Shown piece after piece: positions 10,595-19,940 of a stretch of DNA of 27,500 nucleotides (the stretch's first letter is position 1; each line of letters begins with the position of its first letter). The notes beneath the pieces were generated by a model. It saw only the letters and a list, made by a program, of their open reading frames with translations. It was not told where the DNA came from and made no database searches. The stretch lies in the NCBI GenBank assembly GCA_014634225.1, contig BLFN01000345.1:2405593-2433092 (forward strand). The letters run 5' to 3'. This stretch comes from Acropora yongei. Lineage: Eukaryota > Cnidaria > Anthozoa > Scleractinia > Acroporidae. The position numbers were made by a program, and so were the translations under genes.

Positions 10595-11808
10595 CATAGG
10601 CGTACGGGCAATTTTTTGCCAGGGGGGAGACGGTAATCCATTTGCCCAAAACATTCTTGCAAGTTGCCCAAACGTTTACAAAACAGTCGAAACGAAACTA
10701 GGGCCATGCAACAAAATAGGCCGTACTGGCATATGAAAGTGGCTCGATACAGTTTTTCAGAGTCAATACCTGCCAAGTTTGAGCATAAACTACGTCGCCA
10801 CAAACAAGCATTTGGAAAAAATTGCCACCACAGTTGTATTAGATAAAGAGGGAAATTTGTCATGATCAGGATTGCAATGACATCGGAGCTGTCATAGCAA
10901 CAAAATGACGCCATTACCTATTATACTTGCAGCAATATTTCTCACTGGGAACTGTTCTTACAAAATCGATCAGGGGAGCTCTTTCCTCCAATAGTCAACA
11001 ATAGTCGCCTCGATGTTCGTGAAGTTAAAACGGAACTGTAAGAGCGTTATCGAGATATTTTGGGATGAAGTTTTTGTTGTTAGAAATAAGGTAAAAAAGG
11101 AAAATCTCGATGTTTAGTTGTAATCTGAAGAAAACGGAGCGCTTTTGACATGCAATTTCACCTCACAGTAGTTTCAATCTTATTAAAAGATCATGGAGAT
11201 CATTGACTCCTGCCAATTGCTGTAAGGAAGGATTTGATTAGCGCTCGATCTTGTTAGGGGTTTCGTAAACATTTCGGTCTACTTAAACAAATTAGTGAAT
11301 AATTTTTAAACCCCTCGATAGATTTTTTTAAGAAAATTATGATTCTTCTCGTAATTCAAACTGAGAATTAGTCAGCCACTTCACCTTCAGACCCATTGCT
11401 GATACGTGTTCTGCCACACACTGTTCTAGGAGCGGAGGTTATTCTTGAAAGTTGTGCGGAAGTTTATTCTAATCAATTCATGACTGGAAATAGCCCACTC
11501 CAGCTAGTACAGTGAAGTACAGTGCCAAACAAAAAAAAATCAGCATATGATACCCTTCCCTTATAACCAGAAACTCATCACGTGCTAGGCAACCACTGTC
11601 TCGTGTGAACGTAACTGAATTATTACGCCGACTTCTGGTTAAAATAGAAAATATTTATCTCTTCAAAATAATAATAATAATAAAAAACATGGAAACGTCT
11701 TTAAAAACTGGCTTTGCCCAAATTTTCTCTTGCTACCCAAAAAATCTGAGTTGCCCAAACTTTGGGGGGGCTGCAGCCCCCCTCGCCCCCCCGGCCCGTA
11801 CGCCTATG
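10595..11808. mobile_element. 1.2 kb DNA transposon, non-autonomous, 8-base target duplication
   Basis: The block begins CATAGGCGTACGGGC and ends with the exact reverse complement GCCCGTACGCCTATG. It is bracketed by a perfect 8-base direct repeat, gctcaaat, at 10587-10594 and 11809-11816. Both subterminal regions are G/C-tract rich: gccaggggggag on the left, and a perfect 18-base palindrome of six G, CTGCAG and six C at 11765-11782 on the right. Copies of ttgccca(a) recur inside both ends (near 10639, 10665, 11717 and 11752). An 8-base duplication is typical of the hAT and P superfamilies; the CA..TG ends and G-rich subterminus would suit a P-like family, but no transposase reading frame of either kind is visible. 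It therefore looks like an internally deleted or mobilised-in-trans copy. Confidence 0.88.
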
Positions 11809-11816
11809 GCTCAAAT

Positions 11817-13683
11817 ACATCGCTGATGTTTGGATTACGTGCTTCTACAATGGTTTCGGCAGTAACTGGATCAAAGAGAACACTCGTTGCTGTACTTCAA
11901 AAGTGTGCCCCTGTCTCTTCTTATTCGCCTCTTAATCCCGATCAGAACAAAAGAGGTCACTTGTTGGATTCTTTACGGTACCTCTTTTCAAATTCTCCCT
12001 TTTTTTGTCTCCATACTTAATTTGTCGCAACGGCGTTTCTGATGCATTACGAATCTACACTACTGAATACATGTTCGTATGTCAGTCATTTGAAGTTATT
12101 TCGGATCTGCCTTTCAATCAAATTCTTAAATTTCCTGGGCGGCTTCTTGAAAACATTTTTTAACTGTCTGACAGTTGAACAAAATGCACGCAATTATAAA
12201 AACGTGCTTACTCAAATATCGAAGAGGGCATAAAAGAAACAAAAGAAAAAAAAGAACATTGGAATCAGAGGCTTTAAGGACGACTTGTAGAAGTATTAAG
12301 CAAGCTGATCGGATGTTGGTGATGACGAGGATCACACAAATGAACAAAAACAAAGCCATAATATAAAGCCACTTCACTCCGGTTTTCTGACATTGCGGTT
12401 ATTTTATCTTGCAAACACTGGAGTGAAAGAAACATAACAATGTTTATTGCTGTCTATTGACCCATGGTTATCATATTTTTTACTTGAATGTGTCCTTTGT
12501 TATTCGTTCAAAGAGAATAAGGCAGACCTGCCAACCCCCAAGAGTGAAAAAACTGGAGGTGGGCTCATAAAAACCATGAGATTGAGCAAAAAAACTGGAG
12601 ATTTTGCAAAAACGTCACCTGACTTAATTATTCAATCTATACGTAGGTGAAGGTTAACTATTCGCACTACTGTACAACTGTAGAGTTAAAACATCGTACT
12701 TCTTAGTCTCGCCAGCACTCCGTTGTCGTTTCGGTTTGGATTCATCTGAACTTTCAGCTGAATTGGAGTCTCGTCAACATGTAATACTGTTTCCGATTCA
12801 CGCTAAAACCCGCCATTCCCTGACGTAGGAAAGCATGTCGGGAACGCACAGTCAGCTAGACTTGTACCCAGACCTTTGGTTAAACTGAGAACGAACCAAT
12901 GTAAGCCAAAACGGAAAATGTTCCGTGTGCTACAGATTTTGTTGTGAACAAAAATACACAAGACTAAACGTAAAGCAATGTAGACTCAATGTACAGCGAT
13001 TCGATTTTGTTTAATTGACAAATACCGTACACACACAAAAAAATTATGAACGGTGATTTTTGTCCTTATTTCGTTTTCAAGACAGAGGTTGCAACGGCAT
13101 GGGGATATGGGTTTGCTGGTGAATTCATATGTTTGAATATTCAGCCAACGATTTTACAACCAGTTCAAGAAGTTTCTGTTTTTCATCAAAATGTTTTGTC
13201 AGTGGTCAAAGGCTTAGTGTTTTTGGACGTAACGATCACTAGCGACGTACAGTAGAAACCCACTGTCAGAAAGTTGTCTCTTAACAGTACAGACTTGAAG
13301 TTCCGTTTTTTAATACCTGTCTGTCGTCCTACCAGCTTTTCCGTTTTATTGTTTGAGTTACATTTTCTCTCCACCTGTTTTGAAACCGTTTTCACTCGAA
13401 CAGAAATAGTAGACACAGTGGAGGCTTGTTCCGAGAAGAGAAGGACATAATTTCTTATCTGTGGGTTGATAAGTTGTGATAAGTTAACAGTCACGGAATC
13501 AGTATATGTGAAACAGCTCATTTCTTCCATTTTAACACATTATTGGTCAGATTTTAACATTTTTTGCGTCAAGTCTAAAGGGAGAAGCGACCAGACTCTA
13601 AAGCAAAAGGCGTGAAAACGGCCTGTTACAATGTCTCCGTGCGACATTGGCGATAACTGAACTGTATGTCACCAATAGAGGAT
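11817..13683. other. Gene-free stretch
   Basis: No supportable gene. A short block at 12523-12650 (gcagacctgccaaccc, then actggaggtgggc and a second actggagattttgc) has a repeat-like look, with the aaaaaactggag word occurring twice, about 45 bases apart. Short reading frames on both strands near 12126-12377 and 13186-13530 overlap each other, are low complexity and have no recognisable domain. Confidence 0.45.
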
Positions 13684-13770
13684 ATTACATGGCCTCGCGG
13701 AGATACGAAATTTCTCTTCGAGTGTTCAACACGAGAAAAGAAATTTCTTATCTCAAAGCGACCATGTAAT
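13684..13770. mobile_element. 87-base near-palindromic hairpin element
   Basis: The left arm, attacatggcctcgcgg.. at 13684-13726, pairs with the right arm ending cgaccatgtaat at 13728-13770. About 43 bases per arm pair with a handful of mismatches, and there is practically no loop. Both arms carry the gagatacgaaatttct / agaaatttcttatctc word. I recall this type as an abundant cnidarian palindromic repeat, normally with a longer centre, so this copy may have lost its middle. It abuts the next TIR element with only five bases between. Confidence 0.6.
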
Positions 13771-13775
13771 GTTTT

Positions 13776-13974
13776 ATTTATTATATAAACACCAATGAAA
13801 TGTCAAACCATTTTACTTAAATTGCTTTTTGGTCTGAAAGGTGCGGTTTATTATGAAGCCATAGCAATGGTGATATTTTCACATGTGAAGATAACATGTT
13901 ATTTCTAAATGTGAAGATATCAAGTTTTCGCGCGAAAGCTCACTTGGTATTTCATTGGTGTTTATATAATAAAT
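13776..13974. mobile_element. 199-base TIR element with internal palindrome (MITE)
   Basis: The ends are a perfect 26-base inverted repeat: it starts atttattatataaacaccaa and runs to 13801 on the left, and its reverse complement ends at 13974. The centre holds a second imperfect 50-base palindrome at 13872-13921, built from ttcacatgtgaagataaca and its mirror. No coding potential. The flanks are too AT-rich to define a target duplication securely. Confidence 0.75.
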
Positions 13975-14891
13975 TAAATTATGATTAAACAATCCGTTTT
14001 ATTTCTGAACTGGCTTGTTAGAGCTGAAAATTATTTATCATGGTAGTCATTTACAGCCTGTTTGAGAAATGATTTTGGAGAGAATATTTACGTTTTTGGC
14101 GTTTGTGTAACACTGATGGCAAAATTTTTCATCGTCATTTAAAGATTGCGGCAGTACTGCATGAATGGTTTTGCTTTTTGCATGATCAGTAAACGACGAT
14201 GGAAATTTTCAGCTATCCCTTGAAAATGACGGTGGAATTTTCCATCGACATTTTGAGTTACAATCGTACACGTGAGTATCTGCAGTATTTTGAATTGAAA
14301 CCTTCATTTTTGGTAATCTGACAAAACCTCTTTCAATCTTGCATTTTTTGACATTATCATAAAACGACGTTGGAAATTTCTGCGGTCATTTTGAGTGCGT
14401 TTGCACATTTTTTGGAATCAGTATCCTGGATCATTGCTTAATGGCACTGCGTGAAAAAAAAAAAGACAAATTGCAAAACATTTTGCCTAAAACGTCTGGA
14501 AACCGGCACGATCTGCATTAAAAAAGGTATATGTTACCGAACCAGTCCTGTGCATGGTAACATTTTGAATTTTCATTCTACATAACACCACTTTTAAGCC
14601 TACTATTAATATCAAATGTGGAAAAAAAAACACTGCTGAAATGGCTATTTTTTTAACCAGAAGTTAGCCATTTTAGAACATCGCATTTGGCTTTGGAACG
14701 TGTGTCCCACAGTTCGTATGATTCCTTTGTGTTTTGTCGTGTTAAATCAAGTAGACACCCTTAGCTTCTATCTGGCCAATCAGTAATAGAGAATTCACAA
14801 CATGGGTGGACTTTTAGAAGCCAATTGCAATCAAAACTCTGACAAAAAAAAGCTCTATTTTAGCAGCTTTAAAGTTCAAGAAAATAGAGAA
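13975..14891. other. Gene-free stretch with degenerate repeat motifs
   Basis: No gene. An aaacgacg(a/t)tggaaattt motif occurs near 14191 and 14362, each followed within 75 bases by cattttgagt. An inverted form, ggtggaattttccatcg, lies at 14230. Related words occur at 9592-9655. These are remnants of some repeat whose boundaries I cannot place. Confidence 0.4.
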
Positions 14892-15627
14892 TAGAGCCAC
14901 CAGAATTGAGTGTTTACTTCGTTCATTGTGTAACATATAGGCCTTATAAATTTATCAGTAACAGTTTAACAAGTTATTTTACTAATAAAGAAGTAGCTTT
15001 AAAGCTCAGTAAAAATTTCAGCAAACATAATATTTGATTATGGTAATTATTTTTACCGTCGAGCTCAAATTTGTTACAACTCACAAAATTTGTTCTTTTG
15101 CGGTATAGGAGACTGGATTCCAAGAAAACACATTACCTACGTTTGATTGAACTTACAGTTACTTCATAGCCACATTAGCCTTTCAATAGAGCCACCTGAA
15201 CTGAGTGTCTATTTCGTTCATTGTGTAACATATAGGCCTTATAAATTGTCTATTTCGTTCATTGTGTAACATATAGGCCTTATAAATTTATCAGTAACAG
15301 TTTAACAAGTTATTTTACTAATAAAGAAGTAGCTTTAAAGTTCAGTAAAAATTTCATCAAACATAATATTTGATTATGGTAATTATTTTTACCGTCGAGC
15401 TCAAAACGGTTACAACTCACAAAATTAAATTTGTTCTTGTGCGGTATAGGAGGCTGGATTCCAAGAAAACACATTACCTACGTTTGATTGAACTTACAGT
15501 TACTTCATAGCCACATTAGCCTTTCAATAGAGCCACCTGAATTGAGTGTCTATTTCGTTCATTGTGTAACCTTTAGTTATAAATTTATCAGTATCAGTTT
15601 AACAAGTTGTTTTACTAACAAAGAAGA
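14892..15627 (+). repeat. Tandem array upstream of the gene, about 295-base unit, 2.3 copies
   Basis: Unit A begins at 14892, unit B at 15187 and partial unit C at 15528, each opening tagagccacc(a/t)gaa(t/c)tgagtgt. Units A and B are near-identical, including ttcgttcattgtgtaacata, the TATAAAT box, a taataaagaagtagctttaaag stretch and ggattccaagaaaacacatt. Unit B has an extra 41-base internal duplication (15206-15246 repeated at 15247-15287), which doubles its TATA box. Unit C is more diverged, keeps only the first 100 or so bases and runs into the gene's leader. The array thus multiplies the apparent core promoter, giving four TATAAAT sites in all. Similarity between A and B is high enough to suggest a fairly recent event. 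Confidence 0.9.
15578..15585 (+). promoter_or_regulatory. TATA-like box nearest the gene
   Basis: TATAAATT in the partial third repeat unit lies 120 bases upstream of the ATG and would place transcription start near 15610. Equivalent boxes lie at 14945, 15240 and 15281. A pyrimidine-rich stretch ending in ttgttccag at 15695 could instead be a splice acceptor for a non-coding first exon started at one of the upstream units. The sequence alone does not decide between these. Confidence 0.45.
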
Positions 15628-15704
15628 GACAGATTTTACAGACACCGGACACTTAATTCGTCCCTTTCAATTCCAGCTGATTTTGTTTGTTCCAGGGATT
15701 TAAG

Positions 15705-16601
15705 ATGAAGAAAATATTATGTATCGTCTTCCTTACGTTCACGTTCGTCCTCAGCCATCAAGATGTGACTAAGAGAGGGGGCGCAGGTTCCAAAGAAAAA
15801 CTTCAAGTCACTCCACAAAGTACAAACCAAGCACTTGCTAATCTGATGACGGCAGGCAAACCTATCATCGATACCGATGGATCACGGATAGTTTCTCCAT
15901 ATTGTAATAACATGGACATGAAACCTCGCTGTAAACTTGATACAGATAGGGGTTTCTTTTGCAATTTCGAACACACGACCTGTTATGCTACCGGCGCGGT
16001 AGCTACAAATGAAGTGAAAGTGTATTCAAAAACTCATGAAGAACTTAGCGTCCCAACTGGCAGCGATCAATGTGCTAACCGACCAGAATTTCAAGCCATT
16101 TTTCTACCTTTCGTCGAGAAGCAAGATTCGTACACGTTCCTCAATCCGAGCGTGGCTCCTTGGTTCTTTACTGACCCGCTTGGTGGATGCGACATGTTCG
16201 TGGCAACTGAAACAAACCACGGGGATAAACCCCTTGTTATACACTCAAATCGAAACGACATTGATAACGCGGTAGACAATCTCAGGGCGAAGGAACAGTT
16301 TGTTGACCGGTTATTGAGTAGGCTGCAAGGAACTTACAAGGTGATTGCTCGCGTTTACTGGACAACACGCAAGGAGGAAGAAAAGAAAGCGATCGATCAA
16401 CATTTGGATCAATACGTTCAAAGCCATCCGGAAGTTAAACGTTTAATTTCTTACAACGAAGTCTCACCATCTGGCAAACAGGCCTACCATTTTATTGGTC
16501 ATTATAGATCTGACTTAACATCATGGAGATTTATTAGTAAGGGAGAGAAAAATGGTGATACAGCTGAATTTAGGGTCTCTCAACAAGGAAAAGTTGTGTA
16601 G
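15705..16601 (+). CDS. Secreted six-cysteine protein of unknown function, intact
   Basis: A single uninterrupted frame of 298 codons. The ATG at 15705 (taagATGaag) is the first in frame and opens a clear signal peptide, MKKILCIVFLTFTFVLSHQ. A dibasic KR follows at residues 23-24, a possible processing site. The mature part has six cysteines, at about residues 67, 76, 86, 93, 123 and 162, enough for three disulfides. The best-kept block, shared with both relics, is DSYTFLNPSVAPWFFTDPLG (141-160) plus GCDMFVAT. A lysine/glutamate-rich helix-like region (about 222-246) and a C-terminal part with KVIARVYW and HFIGHYR follow. No transmembrane segment or GPI-like tail is visible, so the product is probably soluble and extracellular. 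I do not recognise the family and assign no function. No introns are needed, and the neighbouring relics carry non-coding flanks, so the family spread by DNA duplication rather than retrocopying. The start and stop are well defined. Confidence 0.9.
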   Translation: MKKILCIVFLTFTFVLSHQDVTKRGGAGSKEKLQVTPQSTNQALANLMTAGKPIIDTDGSRIVSPYCNNMDMKPRCKLDTDRGFFCNFEHTTCYATGAVATNEVKVYSKTHEELSVPTGSDQCANRPEFQAIFLPFVEKQDSYTFLNPSVAPWFFTDPLGGCDMFVATETNHGDKPLVIHSNRNDIDNAVDNLRAKEQFVDRLLSRLQGTYKVIARVYWTTRKEEEKKAIDQHLDQYVQSHPEVKRLISYNEVSPSGKQAYHFIGHYRSDLTSWRFISKGEKNGDTAEFRVSQQGKVV

Positions 16602-16629
16602 ATTCTAAAAATCAAGCAAAAATTGGCAA

Positions 16630-17065
16630 ATTCTTTAATATATGAATAATTTCATCTGTATGCTCTCTAGCTTTTAAAATCTGATACTCAATAAAATCCT
16701 CGAATCTGATTGCCGAAATGGTATAGGTGTCAATCGGTAAATGACTTTTGACTTTTGCTATAACTGGCCTGGTTATGACGACCACATTAGAAAAAAGACA
16801 AAACAAAAATAAGGCTCTTCGTTCGAATTGACACGAAGTCAAAAGAATAATCAATTGATCGCGATCAACAGGAGATGAAGTGACAAAGACATGAGATTCA
16901 AAGTTATTTTTGGATATACCACAAAGAGTTAAGTAACAGTTAATTCAGGTCATTCCCTTTAACGCTTGCCTGTTCCAGGCTCTGAGATAGTCAGGTCCGA
17001 GAAATTGAGAATGCGCCACCGTTTCTCCAGATCACGCACGATTGCCGCAATGTGATTGGTATTCC
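16630..17065 (+). repeat. Duplicated 3' flank of the intact gene
   Basis: Aligns with 26740-27470 in the same orientation. Anchors are taaaatcctcgaatctga, gaattgacacga, gatcgcgatcaa / aatcgcgatcaa and cgcttgcctgttccaggctc with the following gagatagtcagg. The other copy has about 190 extra bases (near 27050-27240) and an inserted 82-base TIR element, both absent here. The cctgttccaggctctgagat segment looks like an older dispersed repeat already in place before the duplication. Non-coding. Confidence 0.8.
16690..16695 (+). terminator. Polyadenylation signal AATAAA
   Basis: AATAAA lies 88 bases after the stop codon, in ctcAATAAAatcctcgaatctga. The same hexamer and context are kept in the duplicated 3' flank at 26792-26797, although that region has otherwise accumulated substitutions. 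This is the likely 3' end signal of the intact gene. Confidence 0.6.
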
Positions 17066-17480
17066 TATAATAGTGATGTATATAAATCATATGGGTACGT
17101 GCCGCCCCAAAATGGTATGGTTTTTGGACCATTTTGGTCTAAAAAGGGGCATACACTTTGCCCTTTTTGGTCTAGCTGGAATCAGGTGTGGTTTTCGAGG
17201 GAACTATGGGTGTGTATGAAAGTATTTATCATTTCAAAAATAGAAATATGCGAATTTGAAATGGCTTTGACTTTTATTGTTTGAGTTCTAATCTAAGTCA
17301 TGATGACATAATTTCTGCCTAAAGTTTAGGTCTAAAAACGGGTATGGATTTTAGAGGTCTGGTCTGAACACGAGAGTGGAAAAGGACTTTTTTTGGTCTG
17401 AAATAGGCCGGATCAGGATTTGGAGAACCAGGCGTTTTTCCCCACCAAGAATTCCCAGGAGTACCCCCCTCCCCGGAGGC
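17066..17480 (+). repeat. Dispersed repeat with ttttggtct motifs
   Basis: The block contains five copies of ttttggtct(a/g) or close variants (near 17133, 17163, 17327, 17362 and 17391), a gtgtatgaaagtatttatcatttc segment and a ggatttggagaacc segment, and it ends in a C-rich gtacccccctcccc tail. I recall very similar sequence as a frequent repeat in coral genomes; that is memory, not a search. No protein domain. The 17042-17284 reading frame over it is not credible as a gene. Confidence 0.5.
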
Positions 17481-17789
17481 AAATGCAGAAGTGAGGATTG
17501 GGATTACTGCACCTAAACGGCGCTAAAAACGTTCTGGAGATCTTCAATTCGAAATGATGTATACAACCATAGATAAAGAAGTCTTGTGGAGTATATATAA
17601 GTCCTAAGCTAGGATTAAAAATACTCTATTCAATGCTTAAAAAAAAAAGACGTGCCTACTCTTTACTTTTCGATCGCATTTGTGATTTCTGCCCCGCTAA
17701 TGTCTATGTTTCATCATCATCAAGTCTCATCCGACCAACACCTTCTGTCTTGTGCAACCGCTTTGGCTACTTCCCAGCTCTTCCACCCA

Positions 17790-18215
17790 GCTTTGTCTCG
17801 CTCTTTCTCCATTGTCCCTCTCCAAGTAATTTTTTGGCTCTTCCTCTCGTCCTCCGACCTTCAGGAATCCATCCTAATGCTGTAAAGCAGTCGTTCTCAT
17901 CCTCCTTCCTTAGTATGTGACCTAGCCAGTTCCACCGTCTTCGTCGCACCTCATAGCTTATCTCATTGATCTCAGCCACTCTCTAGTTTGTCATTCTCTG
18001 CTGCCATCTAATCCGCAGTATCCGTCTCAAGTACTGGCACTGGAAGCTATTTATCTTCCGTTCATCGTTCTTGGTGCTCTTCCAAGTTTCACAACCATTA
18101 GCAGGACCGGTCAAACTAAAGTCTTGAATAGGCGTATCTTGGTTCTCCTTCCTATTCCTCTAGCAACCCAGACCACGTGTTTTCTGCAGACGGTGCATAA
18201 TGTCTTTGCTACCTC
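17790..18215 (-). mobile_element. LINE reverse-transcriptase C-terminal fragment, minus strand
   Basis: Read on the minus strand from about 18150 downward, the pieces occur in the order of a non-LTR retrotransposon polyprotein end: KIRLFKTLV near 18130, GCETWKSTKNDERKINSF near 18070, RRILRIRWQQRMTN near 18015, then INEISYEVRRRRWNWLGHIL near 17960 and a PEGRRTRGRAKK basic tail near 17855. At least one frameshift (around 18100), an in-frame stop after KTLV, and another shift after the basic tail make it non-functional. It is the same kind of protein end as the fragment at 1725-2040 but clearly a different family member, because the two share little beyond the W-GH motif. The 5' part of the element, with the catalytic YxDD region, is absent. 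Confidence 0.8.
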
Positions 18216-18879
18216 TACCCCCCTTGAGGGTCTGAATGAAGGGTCAACTTGTCGGTAATCGGTTAAAATTCAGTTACTTTTACGGTTGTAAATAAAATGC
18301 ATGTTAATTATTAATATTTGTCATGTATTTCCCAGTTTTAACACTTTGATCCCTATTAAACGTGTAAAACTTGTTAGGATGCATCATTTAATTGCACTTA
18401 AACTTCATTAACTCTGCTCTGTTTAATATGCAACATGATCGTTTATTTCACCCTTGTTTACCAATATAGTACTGATAAAATCACTAAACTTTTATTGTAA
18501 ATGCGAACTTGGTTTCCCTGTTGATTACAGGGCTCAATAAAAAAGTAATCAAGAAAGGCTAAGAGACAGAGGAAAACGCCCACTTTAGCCTTTTGGATAC
18601 GTAAATTGTTTCTAGTGAAAAACTACAAGGGCTGACAGGTTTGGCTCTAACAAGCATGTCCTTTGCCATGATTTTCCTTTATTGTAGAAAATAATAGGTG
18701 GTTCTTTTACAAATTTGGCAGAGTAGTGGCTGGTTTTATATGAGATTCCAATTTTTCATTGAAGCTTCTTTAATAGTAGACACCAAGGGCTGGTATGTGT
18801 CATGAAAGAGGCATCATTTCTTTTTCCTCCTTGTTGTTTTGTTTCAGAAGGGCGGACTTCCTTTCTGTGGAGCTGTTTA
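18216..18879. other. Gene-free stretch
   Basis: AT-rich sequence with no supportable gene, RNA or repeat boundary. A short frame at 18795-19004 exists only because it runs into the inverted repeats of the following elements. Confidence 0.5.
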
Positions 18880-19263
18880 CACTTGGTGCACGGGAATCAG
18901 TGCCTGGGTATCGGCACATAGTGTTGTGTTCACACTTTGAGTACCCTATACTGTGTCAACCTCGTTCCCAGGGTTCTCTCCTACCCGCCTTACGGAGCGG
19001 GTAGGAGAGAACCCTGGGAACGAGGTTGATACTGTGCGACTGTGTAGAATAGTTACGCCCTGTCAGACGCGATATTGAAACATGAGCTTAGCAGCGAGAA
19101 CAAAGCAGTGGACTGCTCGGAACTTACAAAAATTGTGTGCACAGAGGGTCCCGGTACCCATTTTTGTGCCCGAATCCTATCGTGGGTACCTGAAAAAAGG
19201 GTGTGTTCACATTAGTGCTCAGCGAGTACCGTATTTGGGCCGACCGTGCCTGGGCACCAAGTG
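18880..19263. mobile_element. Old TIR element hosting a nested hairpin element
   Basis: The ends are cacttggtgc at 18880-18889 and its reverse complement gcaccaagtg at 19254-19263. Inside each end is a further loosely matching part (gtgcctgggtatcgg on the left, ccgtgcctgggcacc on the right), and mirrored tgtgttcacac / gtgtgttcacatt words follow. The 72-base hairpin at 18957-19028 is inserted within it. Without that insert and its target duplication the element is about 305 bases. No coding content. A target duplication is not clear. Confidence 0.5.
18957..19028. mobile_element. 72-base perfect hairpin element (MITE)
   Basis: Two 32-base arms are perfect reverse complements (left arm starts caacctcgttcccagggttc, right arm ends ccctgggaacgaggttg) around an 8-base loop, cttacgga. 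A direct repeat, atactgtg, flanks it: just before the t that precedes the left arm, at 18948-18955, and straight after the right arm, at 19029-19036. This fits a 7- or 8-base target duplication. The arms have no mismatches, so this copy is young or has been corrected by conversion. A transcript across it would fold into a long double-stranded stem. I recall CAACCTCGTTCCCAGGG ends as very common in corals. Confidence 0.9.
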
Positions 19264-19274
19264 CAGTGAAAGCT

Positions 19275-19940
19275 GCAAAATTGATCGATCTTCTGACTTA
19301 TTACGTAATACTTGGCCCGCATACGCTTTTAAGTTTAATTAGTATGTGTAATCAAATGGTGACGAGTGAAATTAGGGAATAATTTCACGCGCGTTTTGTC
19401 CAAATTCCAGCTAAAATCTCTTCTCCCCTAGCCCCGTAGGAAGGCCTGATACTCAGGCTACTAATTTCACGAGTATACCATTTAATTACCTATTAATATC
19501 ATGCGTGACGAATTACGTTAGCAATCTTGGATTTTTGACTTGTTTATCCTGGATCGTATCGATCGAGAACTCCACTCTCTCAAATGTTTAGACCTTAAAT
19601 TTGGCTTATAAAGTTCAGAATTTTTGCGACTTTTTCGGCAAAATACCTGTTAGAATCCTTCTTGATGTTCTCTTGTGTGTTCAGGTTTTCTAAAGCGTCT
19701 TTTTGTGCCCTGAAATCTTCATTCACGGCATTTTAAAACTTCGTCACCATCCTGACACTGAGACGTACGGAAGGGTTGCCATGGCAATTTTGTAATTTCA
19801 CATGTGAAATTACAAATTAACGCTGAAATCTCGCGCCAAAATTAAGGAGTAATTCGTCACCTATGATATTATAATAAAAATACTCCGCGTCTTTTTTTCC
19901 TTATTATTCTCGGTAATTCAGAACTGGAAAAGACTATTTA
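19275..19940 (+). repeat. Large duplication, copy 2, left edge
   Basis: The parts outside the composite element (19275-19341 and 19872-19940) align with 95-228 in copy 1: ggcccgcatacgcttttaag, then aaaatactccgcgtcttttt and ttcagaactgg. The two halves are separated here by about 525 bases that copy 1 lacks. The block ends at a second, larger insertion at 19941. Non-coding. Confidence 0.75.
19348..19871. mobile_element. Composite of two palindromic TIR segments, absent from copy 1
   Basis: A first inverted repeat pairs 19348-19375 (gtaatcaaatggt..gtgaaattag) with 19461-19489 (ctaatttcac..accatttaattac). A second pairs 19494-19515 (taatatcatgcgtgacgaat..) with 19849-19871 (..attcgtcacctatgatatta). 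The second segment holds a perfect 28-base palindrome, tttgtaatttcaca and its mirror, at 19789-19816. Copy 1 shows the uninterrupted site at about 160-172 (tttaattattagtaaaaata). Two short elements side by side, or one large element with a duplicated end, would both explain this. No coding content. Confidence 0.65.

Noticed and set aside
15687..15704. Six-codon upstream extension of the intact gene
   Set aside because: It would have to start at TTG and overlaps the acceptor-like site; the ATG at 15705 gives a proper signal peptide.
16036..16279. Overlapping + and - strand frames inside the intact gene
   Set aside because: Shadows of the 298-codon gene.
17767..17979. Minus-strand 70-codon frame as a host gene
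   Set aside because: It is the C-terminus of a degraded LINE protein, with matching upstream pieces in other frames.
18795..19004. Frame ending in QPRSQGSLLPALRSG
   Set aside because: The end is translated hairpin element sequence, a common artefact of this repeat.
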